NCBI RefSeq assembly: GCF_003217495.1
Contig: NZ_QJSW01000017.1
Location: 47,892-111,891 of the forward strand
Direction of reading: 5' to 3'
Length of the DNA: 64,000 bases
Source: Paenibacillus barcinonensis
GTDB taxonomy: Bacteria; Bacillota; Bacilli; Paenibacillales; Paenibacillaceae
The first letter of the stretch is position 1. Every line of letters starts with the position of its first letter. Shown here piece by piece: positions 15,997 to 24,860 of this stretch. A program made the position numbers and the translations under genes. The notes beneath the pieces were generated by a model. That model was not told where the DNA came from and ran no database searches. It saw nothing but the letters and a program-made list of their open reading frames with translations.

Positions 15997-16959
15997 TCAG
16001 CGGCTTCTCAGCGAAGCCAGTACATCCTCCATATCCTGCGGGATCGGTGCAGTGAATTCCATATACTCTCCTGTAGAAGGATGTACAAAACCAAGCGTTG
16101 CAGCATGCAAAGCCTGTCCACTCATTTTGATCCCCTTATTGCGTCCGTATGTCGGATCACCCACCAGCGGATGACCGATAAATTTCATGTGCACCCGAAT
16201 CTGATGGGTACGCCCTGTTTCAAGCTTTAACTCGAGCACAGTGTAATCGTTAATGCGCTCGGTCACGGTAAAATGAGTCACCGCATGTTTGCTGTTGCGC
16301 TCTGTGACGGTGTACATTTTACGATCATTCGTATCACGGCCTATCGGTGCATCGATCGTACCTTGATCATGACTCAGATGACCGTGCACCAGCGCAATAT
16401 AACGCCGGTTTACGCTATGCTCCTTCAACTGGGCAGCCAGTGATGCGTGAGCACGATCATTTTTGGCCGCCATAATTAAACCGGATGTGTCCTTGTCAAT
16501 CCGATGTACAATTCCCGGACGCAACTCCCCATTAATCCCGGACAGATCCTTGCAGTGATACATCAACGCGTTCACAAGTGTGCCTGACGTATGACCTGGT
16601 GCCGGATGTACCACAAGTCCGCGCTGTTTGTTAATCACAATCAGATCACTGTCTTCATAAACCACTTCCAGCGGGATATCCTCTGCGATAATTTCCACCG
16701 CCGCCGGCTCAGGAATCTGCAGAACGATCTGATCCCCTTCGGAGAGCTTGGCGTTGGACTTCACTGAAGCCCCGTTTACAGTGACTGCCCCATCTCCGAT
16801 CCATAGCTGGACCTGTGAACGGGATACGTTTTCTAGAGCATCGGTAATGTATTTGTCCACGCGTTCTTTCTTATGTTCAGCGGCAACGGTCCATTCCATA
16901 CGTTCCTCACCGTTAAATTCTTCTTCGATATGAAGCTGTTCCTCATTCACTTTACTCAT
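15997..16959 (-). CDS. rluD: RluA/RluD-family 23S rRNA pseudouridine synthase
   Basis: 320-aa pseudouridine synthase; an N-terminal S4 RNA-binding domain (RVDKYITDALENVSRSQVQL) is followed by the catalytic domain with HRIDKDTSG, where the Asp is the nucleophile. LETGRTHQIRVH and GDPTYG are further family signatures. The frame extends to 17025 inside lspA, but the ATG at 16959 has GAAGGGA nine bases upstream and overlaps the lspA end by 8 bp. The lspA-rluD pair is the same in many Bacillales (YlyB). The exact uridine targets cannot be read from sequence. Confidence 0.93.
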   Translation of the reverse strand: MSKVNEEQLHIEEEFNGEERMEWTVAAEHKKERVDKYITDALENVSRSQVQLWIGDGAVTVNGASVKSNAKLSEGDQIVLQIPEPAAVEIIAEDIPLEVVYEDSDLIVINKQRGLVVHPAPGHTSGTLVNALMYHCKDLSGINGELRPGIVHRIDKDTSGLIMAAKNDRAHASLAAQLKEHSVNRRYIALVHGHLSHDQGTIDAPIGRDTNDRKMYTVTERNSKHAVTHFTVTERINDYTVLELKLETGRTHQIRVHMKFIGHPLVGDPTYGRNKGIKMSGQALHAATLGFVHPSTGEYMEFTAPIPQDMEDVLASLRSR

Positions 16960-17446
16960 GCTGCTCATTCCCTTCAATCTTTGCAGCCGCTTTCTCACGG
17001 CGTCCTTCCAATAAAGTCTCCACAATAATCAATCCTACCCCGATGCAGATCGCGGAGTCAGCAATGTTGAAGATGGGAAACGTGTAACTTCCGAAATTAA
17101 GCTGTACAAAATCCACAACTTCCCCTGTCAAAGCACGGTCAAGGAAGTTGCCGATCGCTCCACCAAGCACCAGGCTTAGAGCTATTGGCAGCAATTTGTG
17201 CGGCGTATCTTTTACTTTTTGCAAATACCAGATCAAAGCGACCACCACAATGATTGTAACCACAATAAAGAACCAGCGCTGGTCCTGCAAAATGCCAAAC
17301 GCCGCACCTGAATTACGATGGGAAGTGATGACAAAAAAATTGCCAATGACCGGAATTTCTTCTCTGAGCTCCATCCGGGTAGCAATCAGGTACTTTGTTC
17401 CCTGATCAACTAAAAATACGATAAAAGCAAGGATATAATACACCAC
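16952..17446 (-). CDS. lspA: Lipoprotein signal peptidase (SPase II)
   Basis: Integral membrane aspartyl protease that removes signal peptides from prolipoproteins. Four membrane segments and the motifs FLVDQGTKYL, ITSHRNSGAAFG, GGAIGNFLDR and FNIADSAICIG are present; the two catalytic Asp residues lie in the last two. The frame opens at a GTG at 17458, but GGAG sits directly before that codon, so the GTG at 17446 (11 bases after GGAG) is preferred; it also aligns with the VYY/LYY start of Bacillus LspA. The product is then 164 aa. Confidence 0.93.
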   Translation of the reverse strand: MVYYILAFIVFLVDQGTKYLIATRMELREEIPVIGNFFVITSHRNSGAAFGILQDQRWFFIVVTIIVVVALIWYLQKVKDTPHKLLPIALSLVLGGAIGNFLDRALTGEVVDFVQLNFGSYTFPIFNIADSAICIGVGLIIVETLLEGRREKAAAKIEGNEQHE

Positions 17447-17506
17447 GTTTGTTGTCACTCCGTTCTTGTCTTTTCCAGCGATACCAAGCTTTCGCCAGAC
17501 TTATTT

Positions 17507-17536
17507 ATTGTAGCACAGCTATTTAGAGATCGTCCA
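17507..17536 (-). promoter_or_regulatory. Probable sigma-A promoter for lspA-rluD
   Basis: Minus strand TGGACG (17536-17531), an 18-bp spacer and TACAAT (17512-17507), about 60 bp before the lspA start. The -10 is good and the -35 matches four of six. Confidence 0.45.
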
Positions 17537-17672
17537 TGACGGGGCCAACGTTGGCATCCTCGGCTACCTTGGTAAAAGCGATAACATTTGCCTTCTGTAA
17601 TCCCGCCTGAAAAGGCACATCCTAGAATGGAGACATCAACCGGATTCCGGATGAACCAGAAAGGGGAAAGCC

Positions 17673-18401
17673 ATGTCACATTTCACAGCCAAGCAACTGC
17701 AATCACTGCGTTCCGAGCTTATGAGCAACAAACGTGAAATCGAGCACAGACTGTCCGAGAATGAACACTATGGCCTCGGGGACTCTCTCAAGCTGCAGAC
17801 CGGAGAATTGTCACCTATTGATAATCATCCTGGCGATTTAGCCACAGAGGTATATGAACGGGAGAAGGATATTTCCCTGCTTGAGCATGATGAGTTTCAA
17901 CTTGAGCGCATTGATTCTGCTCTGCATGCGATTGAAGAAGGCCACTACGGAACCTGTGCAGTCTGCCAGCAGCCGATTCCTTATGAGCGTATGGAAGCTG
18001 TTCCGTACACCAAATACTGCAAAAAGCATCAACCCGAAACCGTCGTTTCCGAGAACCGCCCTGTGGAAGAACAATTTCTTGCTCCGGCGTTTGGACGTAC
18101 CAGTCTGGACGAAAGAGAGGACCAGAACGGCTTCGACGGTGAAGATGCCTGGCAGATTGTAGAGAGCTGGGGAACCTCCAATACTCCTGCAATGGCCGAA
18201 AGTGGTGATATCGACAGTTATGATGTAATGGCTATTGAAGCTACCGAGGAGCTGGACGGTTTTGTGGAAGCATACGAAAGCTTTGTTGCAACAGATATTT
18301 ATGGTCATGATGTGTCCATTGTTCGTAATCGGCAGTATCGGAAGTACCTTGAGAATGGTGAAGGGTCAGGCTTGCTCGAACCGGGCTCCGAGGAGGATTA
18401 A
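17673..18401 (+). CDS. yteA: YteA/TraR-DksA-type zinc-finger protein
   Basis: 242-aa protein related to Bacillus YteA and the DksA/TraR C4-zinc-finger family. The N-terminus is helical (FTAKQLQSLRSELMSNKREI), with LGDSLKLQTGELSPIDNHPGD, and the finger CAVCQQPI...YCKKH follows at about residues 94-120. The last ligand position is His rather than Cys. The C-terminal half is acidic and specific to the YteA group; the role is unknown, possibly in sporulation or stress (inference). ATG with GAAAGGGGAAAGCC upstream. It is one of few plus-strand genes and ends by overlapping the convergent DUF5665 gene by 4 bp, with no terminator visible between. Confidence 0.85.
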   Translation: MSHFTAKQLQSLRSELMSNKREIEHRLSENEHYGLGDSLKLQTGELSPIDNHPGDLATEVYEREKDISLLEHDEFQLERIDSALHAIEEGHYGTCAVCQQPIPYERMEAVPYTKYCKKHQPETVVSENRPVEEQFLAPAFGRTSLDEREDQNGFDGEDAWQIVESWGTSNTPAMAESGDIDSYDVMAIEATEELDGFVEAYESFVATDIYGHDVSIVRNRQYRKYLENGEGSGLLEPGSEED

Positions 18402-18760
18402 TACGTATTCATATCCAGCTGACGCTGCACGATTCGCACAATATCAGCGATGTAATCTCCAACAATCGGCAGATTTAGTGCACCCAGAACCTGTAACACA
18501 TAGATAATCGTTGCTGCAAAAAAAGTAAATCCAATCGCGATGCCTACACCTCTCGCTGTGCCAGACAACAGATTTAACCCGATGAGCTTCCATGGTCTGT
18601 TCAGCAGCTCGGTATATTGTGCAATGCGTGAACGCTCCAGTTCATTCGCGAGCCGGCTCGTCAAGGTATGTAGTTCTGCAATTTTATCGTGAGATGTATC
18701 CTCAGAATCCGTATTAGAGACGGCTTGTGTGGATTCGGCTGGCTGGTCCTGTTTGCTCAT
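18398..18760 (-). CDS. DUF5665-like membrane protein
   Basis: 120-aa protein with a charged, Ser/Glu-rich N-terminus, a short helical stretch (IAELHTLTSRLANELERSRI) and the segment YTELLNRPWKLIGLNLLSG, followed by a hydrophobic region (GVGIAIGFTFFAATIIYVLQ, LGALNLPIVGDYIADIV). The pattern matches small Firmicutes membrane proteins labelled DUF5665; function unknown. The frame opens at TTG 18772, but GGAG sits six bases before the ATG at 18760. It lies directly downstream of the ileS terminator and its 3' end overlaps yteA. Confidence 0.75.
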   Translation of the reverse strand: MSKQDQPAESTQAVSNTDSEDTSHDKIAELHTLTSRLANELERSRIAQYTELLNRPWKLIGLNLLSGTARGVGIAIGFTFFAATIIYVLQVLGALNLPIVGDYIADIVRIVQRQLDMNTY

Positions 18761-18880
18761 ATTTCGCTCCAATCGTTCTATAATGTTGATGTTGATGTAA
18801 GCTTACGAAAAATCAGCTGATGAAAGTGCCATTTAAATCATTTGATACAAGTGCACAATTTAGTCATTTCCTTTTCATGC

Positions 18881-18929
18881 AAAAAACAAACGAGCCCAGC
18901 TTCAGGAATTGCTTCCCTGGCTGTGGCTC
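18881..18929 (-). terminator. Terminator of ileS
   Basis: GAGCC (18892-18896) pairs with GGCTC (18925-18929), with an interrupted inner stem (GGAA/TTCC). The minus strand then runs GTTTGTTTTTTG. It lies 61 bp past the ileS stop. Confidence 0.75.
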
Positions 18930-18989
18930 ATTTATATCGTTCCACTATTTATTTAGGTTATCCTATATTATAGACAACTACTCTACAGG

Positions 18990-21900
18990 CTACGCCTCAA
19001 TGTAGATTCCGATCGCTTTGCCCCCGGCATCCACGCGTTCCATCTGATCAGTAGTACCAAAAGTTACCTCTGTTACAAGCACGTTCTCGCGCAGAACTTC
19101 GTCAAATGCCTGAATTGCTGCTTGAAGATCGGCATCTACATCCAGCGTCAGACGCACTCTTTTCTCAATCGGCAGATCCAGTCGTTTCCGAGTATCCTGT
19201 ACCGCCCGAACAACTTCACGCACCCAGCCTTCCTGCTCCAGTGCTGGAGTGATCTCCGTGTTCAGCGCTACAGTCAGACCATAACCTGATGCTGATGCAA
19301 ACCCGGACTTCGCCTGCTTCTCAACCAGCAATTCCTCGTCCGTCACCTGAAGCTCCTCTCCTTCTGGAGAAACCACTTTGAATACGCCCTCCGCTACGAT
19401 TTTACGTGTCTCATCCGCTGTCATGCCTTTAAACAGGTTCTGCAGGAAACCTACGTTTTTGCCGTATTTTTTACCTGCTACCTTGAGGTTCAGCTTGAGT
19501 GTAAAATCTACGAATTCCGCATCATTATGCTCGGTACGGATTGCTTTGACATTGATCTCTTCCTTGATGATCTCTTCATAACTTGCCAGATCAAAGCCTT
19601 TATCTAGAGAAACGATCAACTCGGACAGCGGCTGACGTGTTTTGATGCCCGTTTCGTTACGAACGTTACGAGCAAGTTCTACCACGCGACGAGCTGTTTC
19701 CATATCCTGCTCCAGCGCCGCATCAATCAACGCTTCGTTAGCTGTCGGGTAATCGTCCATATGCACACTCTCACCCGTCGTCAGGTTCAAATAGATATCT
19801 TCAGCCAGCATAGGTGTAAATGGCGCTACCAGCTTCGATGTAGTCACCAGCACTTCAGTCAGGGTGCGATATGCATCCAGCTTATCCTCTGTCAGACCAC
19901 TTCCCCAGAAACGGTCACGGGAACGGCGGATATACCAGTTGCTCAGTTCATCTACAAAAGCTTCGATAGCCTTGGACGAATTCAGGTAGTCATTCACGGA
20001 CAGTGCTTTTTCCACAACAAGGATCAGACTGTTAAGTCTCGACAGAATCCAGCGGTCCAGCTTGTGAGCTGACAATTGGAACGGATGCTCCTGCGGATCG
20101 AATCCATCAATCGTTGCATACAACGTCAGGAATGCATGTGTGTTCACCAATGTATCGACCATTTTGGATTTGGCTTCCCCTACGATACCTTTAGAGAAAC
20201 GTTTGCTGTTCCATGGTGCACTATCAGACAGCAATGCCCAGCGGAATGCATCCGTACCGTATTCCTCGATAACCTCCCAAGGATCAATGACGTTGCCTTT
20301 GGATTTGGACATCTTCTGGCCGTTCTCATCCAGTACGTGTCCTGTTGCCATAACGGCTTTGTAAGGCGCTTTGCCTGTCAAAAGTGTGGATACAGCGAGA
20401 AGGCTGTAGAACCAGCCGCGCGTCTGGTCGATTCCTTCACAGATCATATCCGCCGGATATTGCTGCTCAAAGATTTCTTTATTTTCAAAAGGATAATGCT
20501 GCTGTGCAAACGGCATCGAGCCGCTGTCAAACCAGACATCAATCACTTCCGGCGTACGCTTCATTTCATATTTACCACAAGAGCTGAGCACCTTCACTTC
20601 ATCCACATACGGTTTGTGCAGCTCCAGGTTTTCAGGCACATCGCCTACGGCACGTGCACGAAGCTCGGCGATGCTGTGCGGTGCAAACTGTTCCCCCGTC
20701 TCTTCACATACCCAGATGTTGAGCGGCGTACCCCAGTAACGGTCACGGCTGATGTTCCAGTCCACGAGGTCTTCCAGAAACTTGCCGAAGCGTCCTTCAC
20801 GAACATGTCCTGGGTACCATTCCACTTCGCTGTTGTTGGCAATAAGCTGATCCCTAATAGCGGTAGTCTGGATAAACCAGCTATCCATAGCGTAGTACAG
20901 CAGCGGTGTATCACAACGCCAGCAGAATGGGTAGCTGTGCTCGTATTTCTCTTTACTGAACAGGCGACCATTTTCGGACAAATATCTGACGATGTCGATG
21001 TCGCAATCCTTCACAAACCGGCCTGCAAAATCCGTGACTTGTGCTACAAATTTGCCTTCCAGATCAACCATGTTGACAAAGCTGATGCCATTCTCGCGGC
21101 ATACACGATAGTCATCTTCACCGTGTGCAGGAGCCATGTGAACGATACCCGTACCGCTTGCATCCGTTACAAATGATGCACCAAGTACGATATTTGTTTT
21201 CTCTGCCTGAATATAATTAAATGGCGGGCTATAGGTTTTACCGACCAGTTCAGCACCTTTCAGCGTACCGATGATCTCATATTCACCTTTGCTATCCTTC
21301 ATAACCTTCTCTACAAGATTGGTTGCCATGATGTATACTTCATCGTTTTGACGTACACGGGAATAATCCATGTCCGGGTTGACCGCAAGTGCAACGTGAG
21401 AAGGCAGTGTCCAAGGTGTTGTCGTCCAGGCCAGTACGAACTCACCACTATCATGCAGCTTGAATTTCGCTGTAGCACTCAGGTCTTTGACATCCTTATA
21501 ACCTTGTGCAACTTCATGTGAGCTGAGTGTTGTCTGACAGGAAGGACAGTATGGGCTAACCCGATGACCGCGGTACAGCAATCCTTTTTCGTGAATTGTG
21601 GCAAGGATGTTCCATACACTTTCGATGTAGTTGTTATCAAGTGTGATGTACGGGTTATCCATGTCCGTCCAGTAACCAATGCCTTCGGTCAAGTCACGCC
21701 ATTGCTGCTCGTATTCAAATACGCTCGCTTTACATTCGTTGATGAACTTCTCCACACCATAATCTTCGATCTCCCATTTGTGAGAGATACCCAGTTTTTT
21801 CTGTACTCCAAGCTCTACCGGCAAACCATGGGTGTCCCATCCGGCTTTGCGGACTACACGATAACCCTTCATCGTATTATAACGACCAACAAAGTCTTTG

Positions 21901-22088
21901 ATTACACGGCCAAGCACGTGACCGATATGAGGTTTTCCGTTTGCTGTTGGCGGGCCTTCATAAAAAACAAAGTTTGGCTTGCCCTCCCGATTTTCAATGG
22001 AACGCTTAAAGGTGTTCTCCGTCTTCCATTTATTTAACATGCGTAATTCTCTTGCACGTGCTTTCTCTTTGACGTCAACTCGCTGCAT
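18990..22088 (-). CDS. ileS: Isoleucyl-tRNA synthetase, eukaryote-like type 2 (IleRS2)
   Basis: Charges tRNA-Ile; class Ia synthetase of 1032 aa. The signature region reads FYEGPPTANGKPHIGHVLGR and AGWDTHGLPVEL, and the KMSKSKGN motif is present. These variants, the GVQKKLGISHKWEIE segment and the lack of the C-terminal zinc Cys pairs place it in type 2, the group that includes plasmid-borne mupirocin-resistant MupA and eukaryotic enzymes, rather than common bacterial type 1. The chosen ATG (22088) has AAAGGAAG nine bases upstream; the longest frame starts three codons earlier at a TTG that touches that site. A T-box leader controls it. It sits in the usual divIVA-ileS-lspA neighbourhood. Confidence 0.95.
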   Translation of the reverse strand: MQRVDVKEKARARELRMLNKWKTENTFKRSIENREGKPNFVFYEGPPTANGKPHIGHVLGRVIKDFVGRYNTMKGYRVVRKAGWDTHGLPVELGVQKKLGISHKWEIEDYGVEKFINECKASVFEYEQQWRDLTEGIGYWTDMDNPYITLDNNYIESVWNILATIHEKGLLYRGHRVSPYCPSCQTTLSSHEVAQGYKDVKDLSATAKFKLHDSGEFVLAWTTTPWTLPSHVALAVNPDMDYSRVRQNDEVYIMATNLVEKVMKDSKGEYEIIGTLKGAELVGKTYSPPFNYIQAEKTNIVLGASFVTDASGTGIVHMAPAHGEDDYRVCRENGISFVNMVDLEGKFVAQVTDFAGRFVKDCDIDIVRYLSENGRLFSKEKYEHSYPFCWRCDTPLLYYAMDSWFIQTTAIRDQLIANNSEVEWYPGHVREGRFGKFLEDLVDWNISRDRYWGTPLNIWVCEETGEQFAPHSIAELRARAVGDVPENLELHKPYVDEVKVLSSCGKYEMKRTPEVIDVWFDSGSMPFAQQHYPFENKEIFEQQYPADMICEGIDQTRGWFYSLLAVSTLLTGKAPYKAVMATGHVLDENGQKMSKSKGNVIDPWEVIEEYGTDAFRWALLSDSAPWNSKRFSKGIVGEAKSKMVDTLVNTHAFLTLYATIDGFDPQEHPFQLSAHKLDRWILSRLNSLILVVEKALSVNDYLNSSKAIEAFVDELSNWYIRRSRDRFWGSGLTEDKLDAYRTLTEVLVTTSKLVAPFTPMLAEDIYLNLTTGESVHMDDYPTANEALIDAALEQDMETARRVVELARNVRNETGIKTRQPLSELIVSLDKGFDLASYEEIIKEEINVKAIRTEHNDAEFVDFTLKLNLKVAGKKYGKNVGFLQNLFKGMTADETRKIVAEGVFKVVSPEGEELQVTDEELLVEKQAKSGFASASGYGLTVALNTEITPALEQEGWVREVVRAVQDTRKRLDLPIEKRVRLTLDVDADLQAAIQAFDEVLRENVLVTEVTFGTTDQMERVDAGGKAIGIYIEA

Positions 22089-22198
22089 GCTGCTCAACTT
22101 CCTTTCTCTTATTGAATCAATATTGGATTGCTCGCGATGAGCACTTCAACCTCACCAGGTATTCCTTGTTCCTAGTGCTACCCGTCGTTTTGGAACAC

Positions 22199-22500
22199 AA
22201 AAAAACCTCATCCCTGGAAAGGGACGAGGTTATGCTCGCGTTACCACCCTAATTCTGTTCATCACAAACCACATTCAGATTACTCTGAGTATGCTCTGTC
22301 ATCAACAGCGCTTAAGCCCTGCTAAATTGCTACAGGGTACCGTTATAACGTACGGCTTACGGTTCAGCTTACACACGGTCAGGCTTACACCGCTTCAGCG
22401 TCACTTCTCCGGGAAGATATTCGGCTATAACTCATCCGTTGGTTTGCACCAGACACCAACTCTCTGAGGGATGAGATCATAACGTACTGAGCCCGTCATG
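22199..22500 (-). promoter_or_regulatory. T-box riboswitch (tRNA-Ile) of ileS
   Basis: The minus-strand leader contains the T-box core AGGGTGGTAACGCG (22250-22237), followed by a terminator: CCTCGTCCCT pairs with AGGGATGAGG and ends in TTTTTTT (22205-22199). Upstream, CTCATCC/GGATGAG close the lower Stem I and GTTGGT/ACCAAC its upper part. An ATC triplet in GAATATCTTC (22418-22416) is the likely isoleucine specifier. Uncharged tRNA-Ile would favour antitermination. Confidence 0.93.
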
Positions 22501-22524
22501 GAATCACTATTCAATATGAATATA

Positions 22525-22553
22525 GTTATAGCTTCTTTGCCCGCAAAAGTCAA
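22525..22553 (-). promoter_or_regulatory. Sigma-A promoter of the ileS T-box leader
   Basis: Minus strand TTGACT (22553-22548), a 17-bp spacer and TATAAC (22530-22525), about 25 bp before the T-box structure. A GCCCG/CGGGC inverted repeat (22541-22561 region) overlaps the -35 and spacer. Confidence 0.75.
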
Positions 22554-22565
22554 CCGGGCGGCAGA

Positions 22566-23075
22566 CTAATAAATTTCTTTCATCTCCCGCTCACGATCCT
22601 GTACTTCCTGCTCCCGGCTCTCCAGCACTTCCCAGCCATCCTGTGTCAACAGTTCAAGCTGAGCTTCTACAAGCGTGCGGAAACGTGCGCGATAGATCGA
22701 AGCCTGCTTCTTCAGTTCCTCCACTTCCAAAGCAATCTTGCGAGACTTTCCAAGCGCTTCGTTCACGATTCGGTCAGCATTTTTCTCTGCTTCCTTCACG
22801 ATGAGCTGCGCTTCTTTCTTTGCATTGTTTTTCACATCATCGGCAGCTTCCTGTGCAATGATGATCGTTTTGCTGAGCGTTTCCTCAATGGTAGCAAAAT
22901 GATCCAGCTTCTCCTGAACGGACAGCAACTGATTGCTCAGCTCCTTGTTCTCCCGAATGACGCCCTCATAGTCTTTGATGACTTGATCCAGAAATTCATT
23001 GACCTCATCCTCGTCATACCCGCGCAAGCGTCGGGAGAATTCCTTGTTATGTATGTCCAGCGGCGTTAATGGCAT
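22566..23075 (-). CDS. divIVA: DivIVA cell-division/polar scaffold protein
   Basis: Coiled-coil protein (169 aa) that binds curved membrane at poles and septa. The N-terminal membrane-binding domain starts MPLTPLDIHNKEFSRRLRGY and continues DEDEVNEFLDQVIKDYE, the family hallmark; the rest is a long coiled coil (VIRENKELSNQLLSVQEKL, and onward to about residue 140). The open frame reaches 23255, but only the ATG at 23075 has a strong ribosome site (ACAGGAGGTGG) and it matches the family start. Last gene of the ylm block, followed by the ileS transcription unit. Confidence 0.96.
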   Translation of the reverse strand: MPLTPLDIHNKEFSRRLRGYDEDEVNEFLDQVIKDYEGVIRENKELSNQLLSVQEKLDHFATIEETLSKTIIIAQEAADDVKNNAKKEAQLIVKEAEKNADRIVNEALGKSRKIALEVEELKKQASIYRARFRTLVEAQLELLTQDGWEVLESREQEVQDREREMKEIY

Positions 23076-23316
23076 GCTGTCCACCTCCTGTAAAAATTCC
23101 TTCCCGATCGAGAGAAGGTTTGCAGCACATGGGTTCCACCCAAGGGGCCGTAACAAGACGCCTGTATCTGGCATCCAGTACGGAATGAAGGACCTGCATC
23201 GTTTTATGAGAGGTCCATTGACAACATGTACTTTAATGTATATCGGAAACACCAAATATTTTTTTACCCTTTACGTTTAACATTTCGACAAGAATTTAGA
23301 TTATCCTGCAACATCT
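23076..23316. other. divIVA upstream spacer with hairpin
   Basis: The spacer holds the divIVA ribosome site and a GGACCT/AGGTCC inverted repeat around 23190-23216. No promoter with both elements in good spacing was found. The in-frame extension of divIVA into this spacer is not supported. Confidence 0.4.
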
Positions 23317-24099
23317 TCAAGCAAATTTCCCGATTTTCACCCTGCAACGTCCCTTTTTGGTCATTCCATCCTGCTCCAGCACCTTAAAACGACCAAAGCC
23401 CTGAATGGATACCACATCTCCAGCCTTGAGCGTCTTCGAGGGATCTTCCACCACTTTCCAGTTTACCTTGCAGCGACCTGCCTTGATGGGAACCATCACC
23501 TTGCTGCGACTTAAACGATACACATCTGCACAGATGCCATCAAGCCTCAAGGAAGCAACGGTAATATCTATGGTGTCCAATTTTGTCTCAGACCATTTCA
23601 TCTGATTCAGCGGCAATAACTCAGTGAACACATGTAACCGATGGACCTGATTCAATTGAAGCGATAAAAAAGCGCCGGTTTCCGCTGCCACAACTGTGTG
23701 ACAGCCTTCCTCCAGCACTTGAATGTCTCCAATCTTGCCACGTTTCATCCCGAGCCCGAGCAAAGAACCCATGTAGTCCCCATGCTCAAGCTCCGAAATT
23801 TTTGCATCATCTGATGTAATGCTGAGCACCTGCATCCCCATATCTTCCTCATCGAGATAACGATAGTCGGGTGCAATCAATGCTCTTTTGCGTTCAGCAG
23901 CCTCATATCCGCCATCCAGGCGAACCTGAACGTCCTGACTGCGATTAACCAGGGATTGCAAAATAAATACCTGTCTAGGATCAAGGAAATCGGTGAGCTT
24001 CATATCATGATACTTGCTCGCACGCTCAATCCAATCAGAGGCTTTATCTACAAAGTCCCGTTCATCATGGCTAAAATGTTCGTAAATATCACTGCTCAT
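23317..24099 (-). CDS. ylmH: YlmH, S4-domain RNA-binding protein
   Basis: 260-aa cytoplasmic protein with a C-terminal S4 domain (about residues 185-250: VASLRLDGICADVYRLSRSK, AGDVVSIQGFGRFKV). The N-terminal part (YEHFSHDERDFVDKASDWIE) and the central region (ITSDDAKISELEHGDYMGSL) match YlmH of the ylm cluster. Homologues bind stalled 50S-nascent chain complexes in ribosome quality control, which may be its role here. It follows ylmG with a 16-bp gap, in the usual Firmicutes order. Confidence 0.92.
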   Translation of the reverse strand: MSSDIYEHFSHDERDFVDKASDWIERASKYHDMKLTDFLDPRQVFILQSLVNRSQDVQVRLDGGYEAAERKRALIAPDYRYLDEEDMGMQVLSITSDDAKISELEHGDYMGSLLGLGMKRGKIGDIQVLEEGCHTVVAAETGAFLSLQLNQVHRLHVFTELLPLNQMKWSETKLDTIDITVASLRLDGICADVYRLSRSKVMVPIKAGRCKVNWKVVEDPSKTLKAGDVVSIQGFGRFKVLEQDGMTKKGRCRVKIGKFA

Positions 24100-24115
24100 C
24101 TATGTCACCCTTAGC

Positions 24116-24385
24116 CTAATATGCAAAATATTGAAGTATTGAAAGTAACCCAACGAGCGCAAGTCGAAGAACAAGCAGCGCCACAATCGGGGAAATATCC
24201 AGCACGCCGAACAAAGGCGGAATAAACCGGCGGAAAGGACTTAAATAAGGCTCCACGAATTTGCCTAACAATTCACCGATGAAGCTTTCCCGTGCGTTAG
24301 GAAGCCATGACATCAATATGTAGACGATGACCATGTAAAAATAAATCTGATATACCGTGGACAATATAACTTCAAGTTGATACAA
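24116..24385 (-). CDS. ylmG: YlmG/YggT-family membrane protein
   Basis: 89-aa protein with two membrane segments (about residues 5-27 and 62-86) separated by the conserved SWLPNARESFIGELLGKFVE and PYLSPFRRFIPP motifs, diagnostic of YggT/YlmG. Homologues affect division or osmotic adaptation, and in plastids nucleoid or cytochrome assembly; the mechanism is not known. It sits 7 bp after sepF. Confidence 0.92.
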   Translation of the reverse strand: MYQLEVILSTVYQIYFYMVIVYILMSWLPNARESFIGELLGKFVEPYLSPFRRFIPPLFGVLDISPIVALLVLRLALVGLLSILQYFAY

Positions 24386-24392
24386 AAGCGGC

Positions 24393-24860
24393 TCACCTCA
24401 TTCTGTTATAATCTTGCTCGCTGTCAGCCAGTATTTCCGTAATGGTTCCCTGAATTTCAACCGTATCTGGCGTACAGAGAAAAATGTTGCCGCCAATTTT
24501 AGATATACCGCCACCCAATGCGTATACCGTACCGCTCAGAAAATCAATGACACGCAGAGCCTGATCCTGACGGATTCGCTGCAAATTGACCACAACGGTA
24601 CGATGCGAGCGAAGATGGTCGGCGATCTCCTGTGCTTCGTCATATGAACGAGGTTCATACAGGACAACTTTAACATTTTTCTGGGAATGAATGCTAACCA
24701 CATTATTCCCCCTTTGGTTTCTACGTTTATCCAGTGCAGAGGTTTCATTTTCATGCTGTTCTTGCTCTTGTTCATCCTGTGCAGCAAGCCGCTCACGCTC
24801 CACAATCTCTTCCTCGTCCTGAAGTCCAAGGAAATTCATAAATTTATTCATTACGCCCAT
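24393..24860 (-). CDS. sepF: SepF cell-division protein
   Basis: 155-aa FtsZ-binding protein that polymerises into rings and anchors the Z-ring. The N-terminal amphipathic membrane anchor is MGVMNKFMNFLGLQDEEE, then an acidic, Gln-rich linker, then the SepF fold from about residue 60 (VVLYEPRSYDEAQEIADHLR, VVVNLQRIRQDQALRVIDFL, GGGISKIGGNIFLCTPDTVE). The frame opens at 24908, but GAGGAGG precedes the ATG at 24860. It overlaps the ylmE stop by 10 bp. Confidence 0.95.
   Translation of the reverse strand: MGVMNKFMNFLGLQDEEEIVERERLAAQDEQEQEQHENETSALDKRRNQRGNNVVSIHSQKNVKVVLYEPRSYDEAQEIADHLRSHRTVVVNLQRIRQDQALRVIDFLSGTVYALGGGISKIGGNIFLCTPDTVEIQGTITEILADSEQDYNRMR

Noticed and set aside
20076..21176. 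366-codon plus-strand frame antisense to ileS
   Set aside because: No ribosome binding site and no recognisable family; it lies wholly inside a clear IleRS gene and is the mirror of its codon pattern.
23076..23255. 60-residue N-terminal extension of DivIVA
   Set aside because: The strong ribosome site lies directly before the internal ATG, and DivIVA proteins start at MPLTPLDI.
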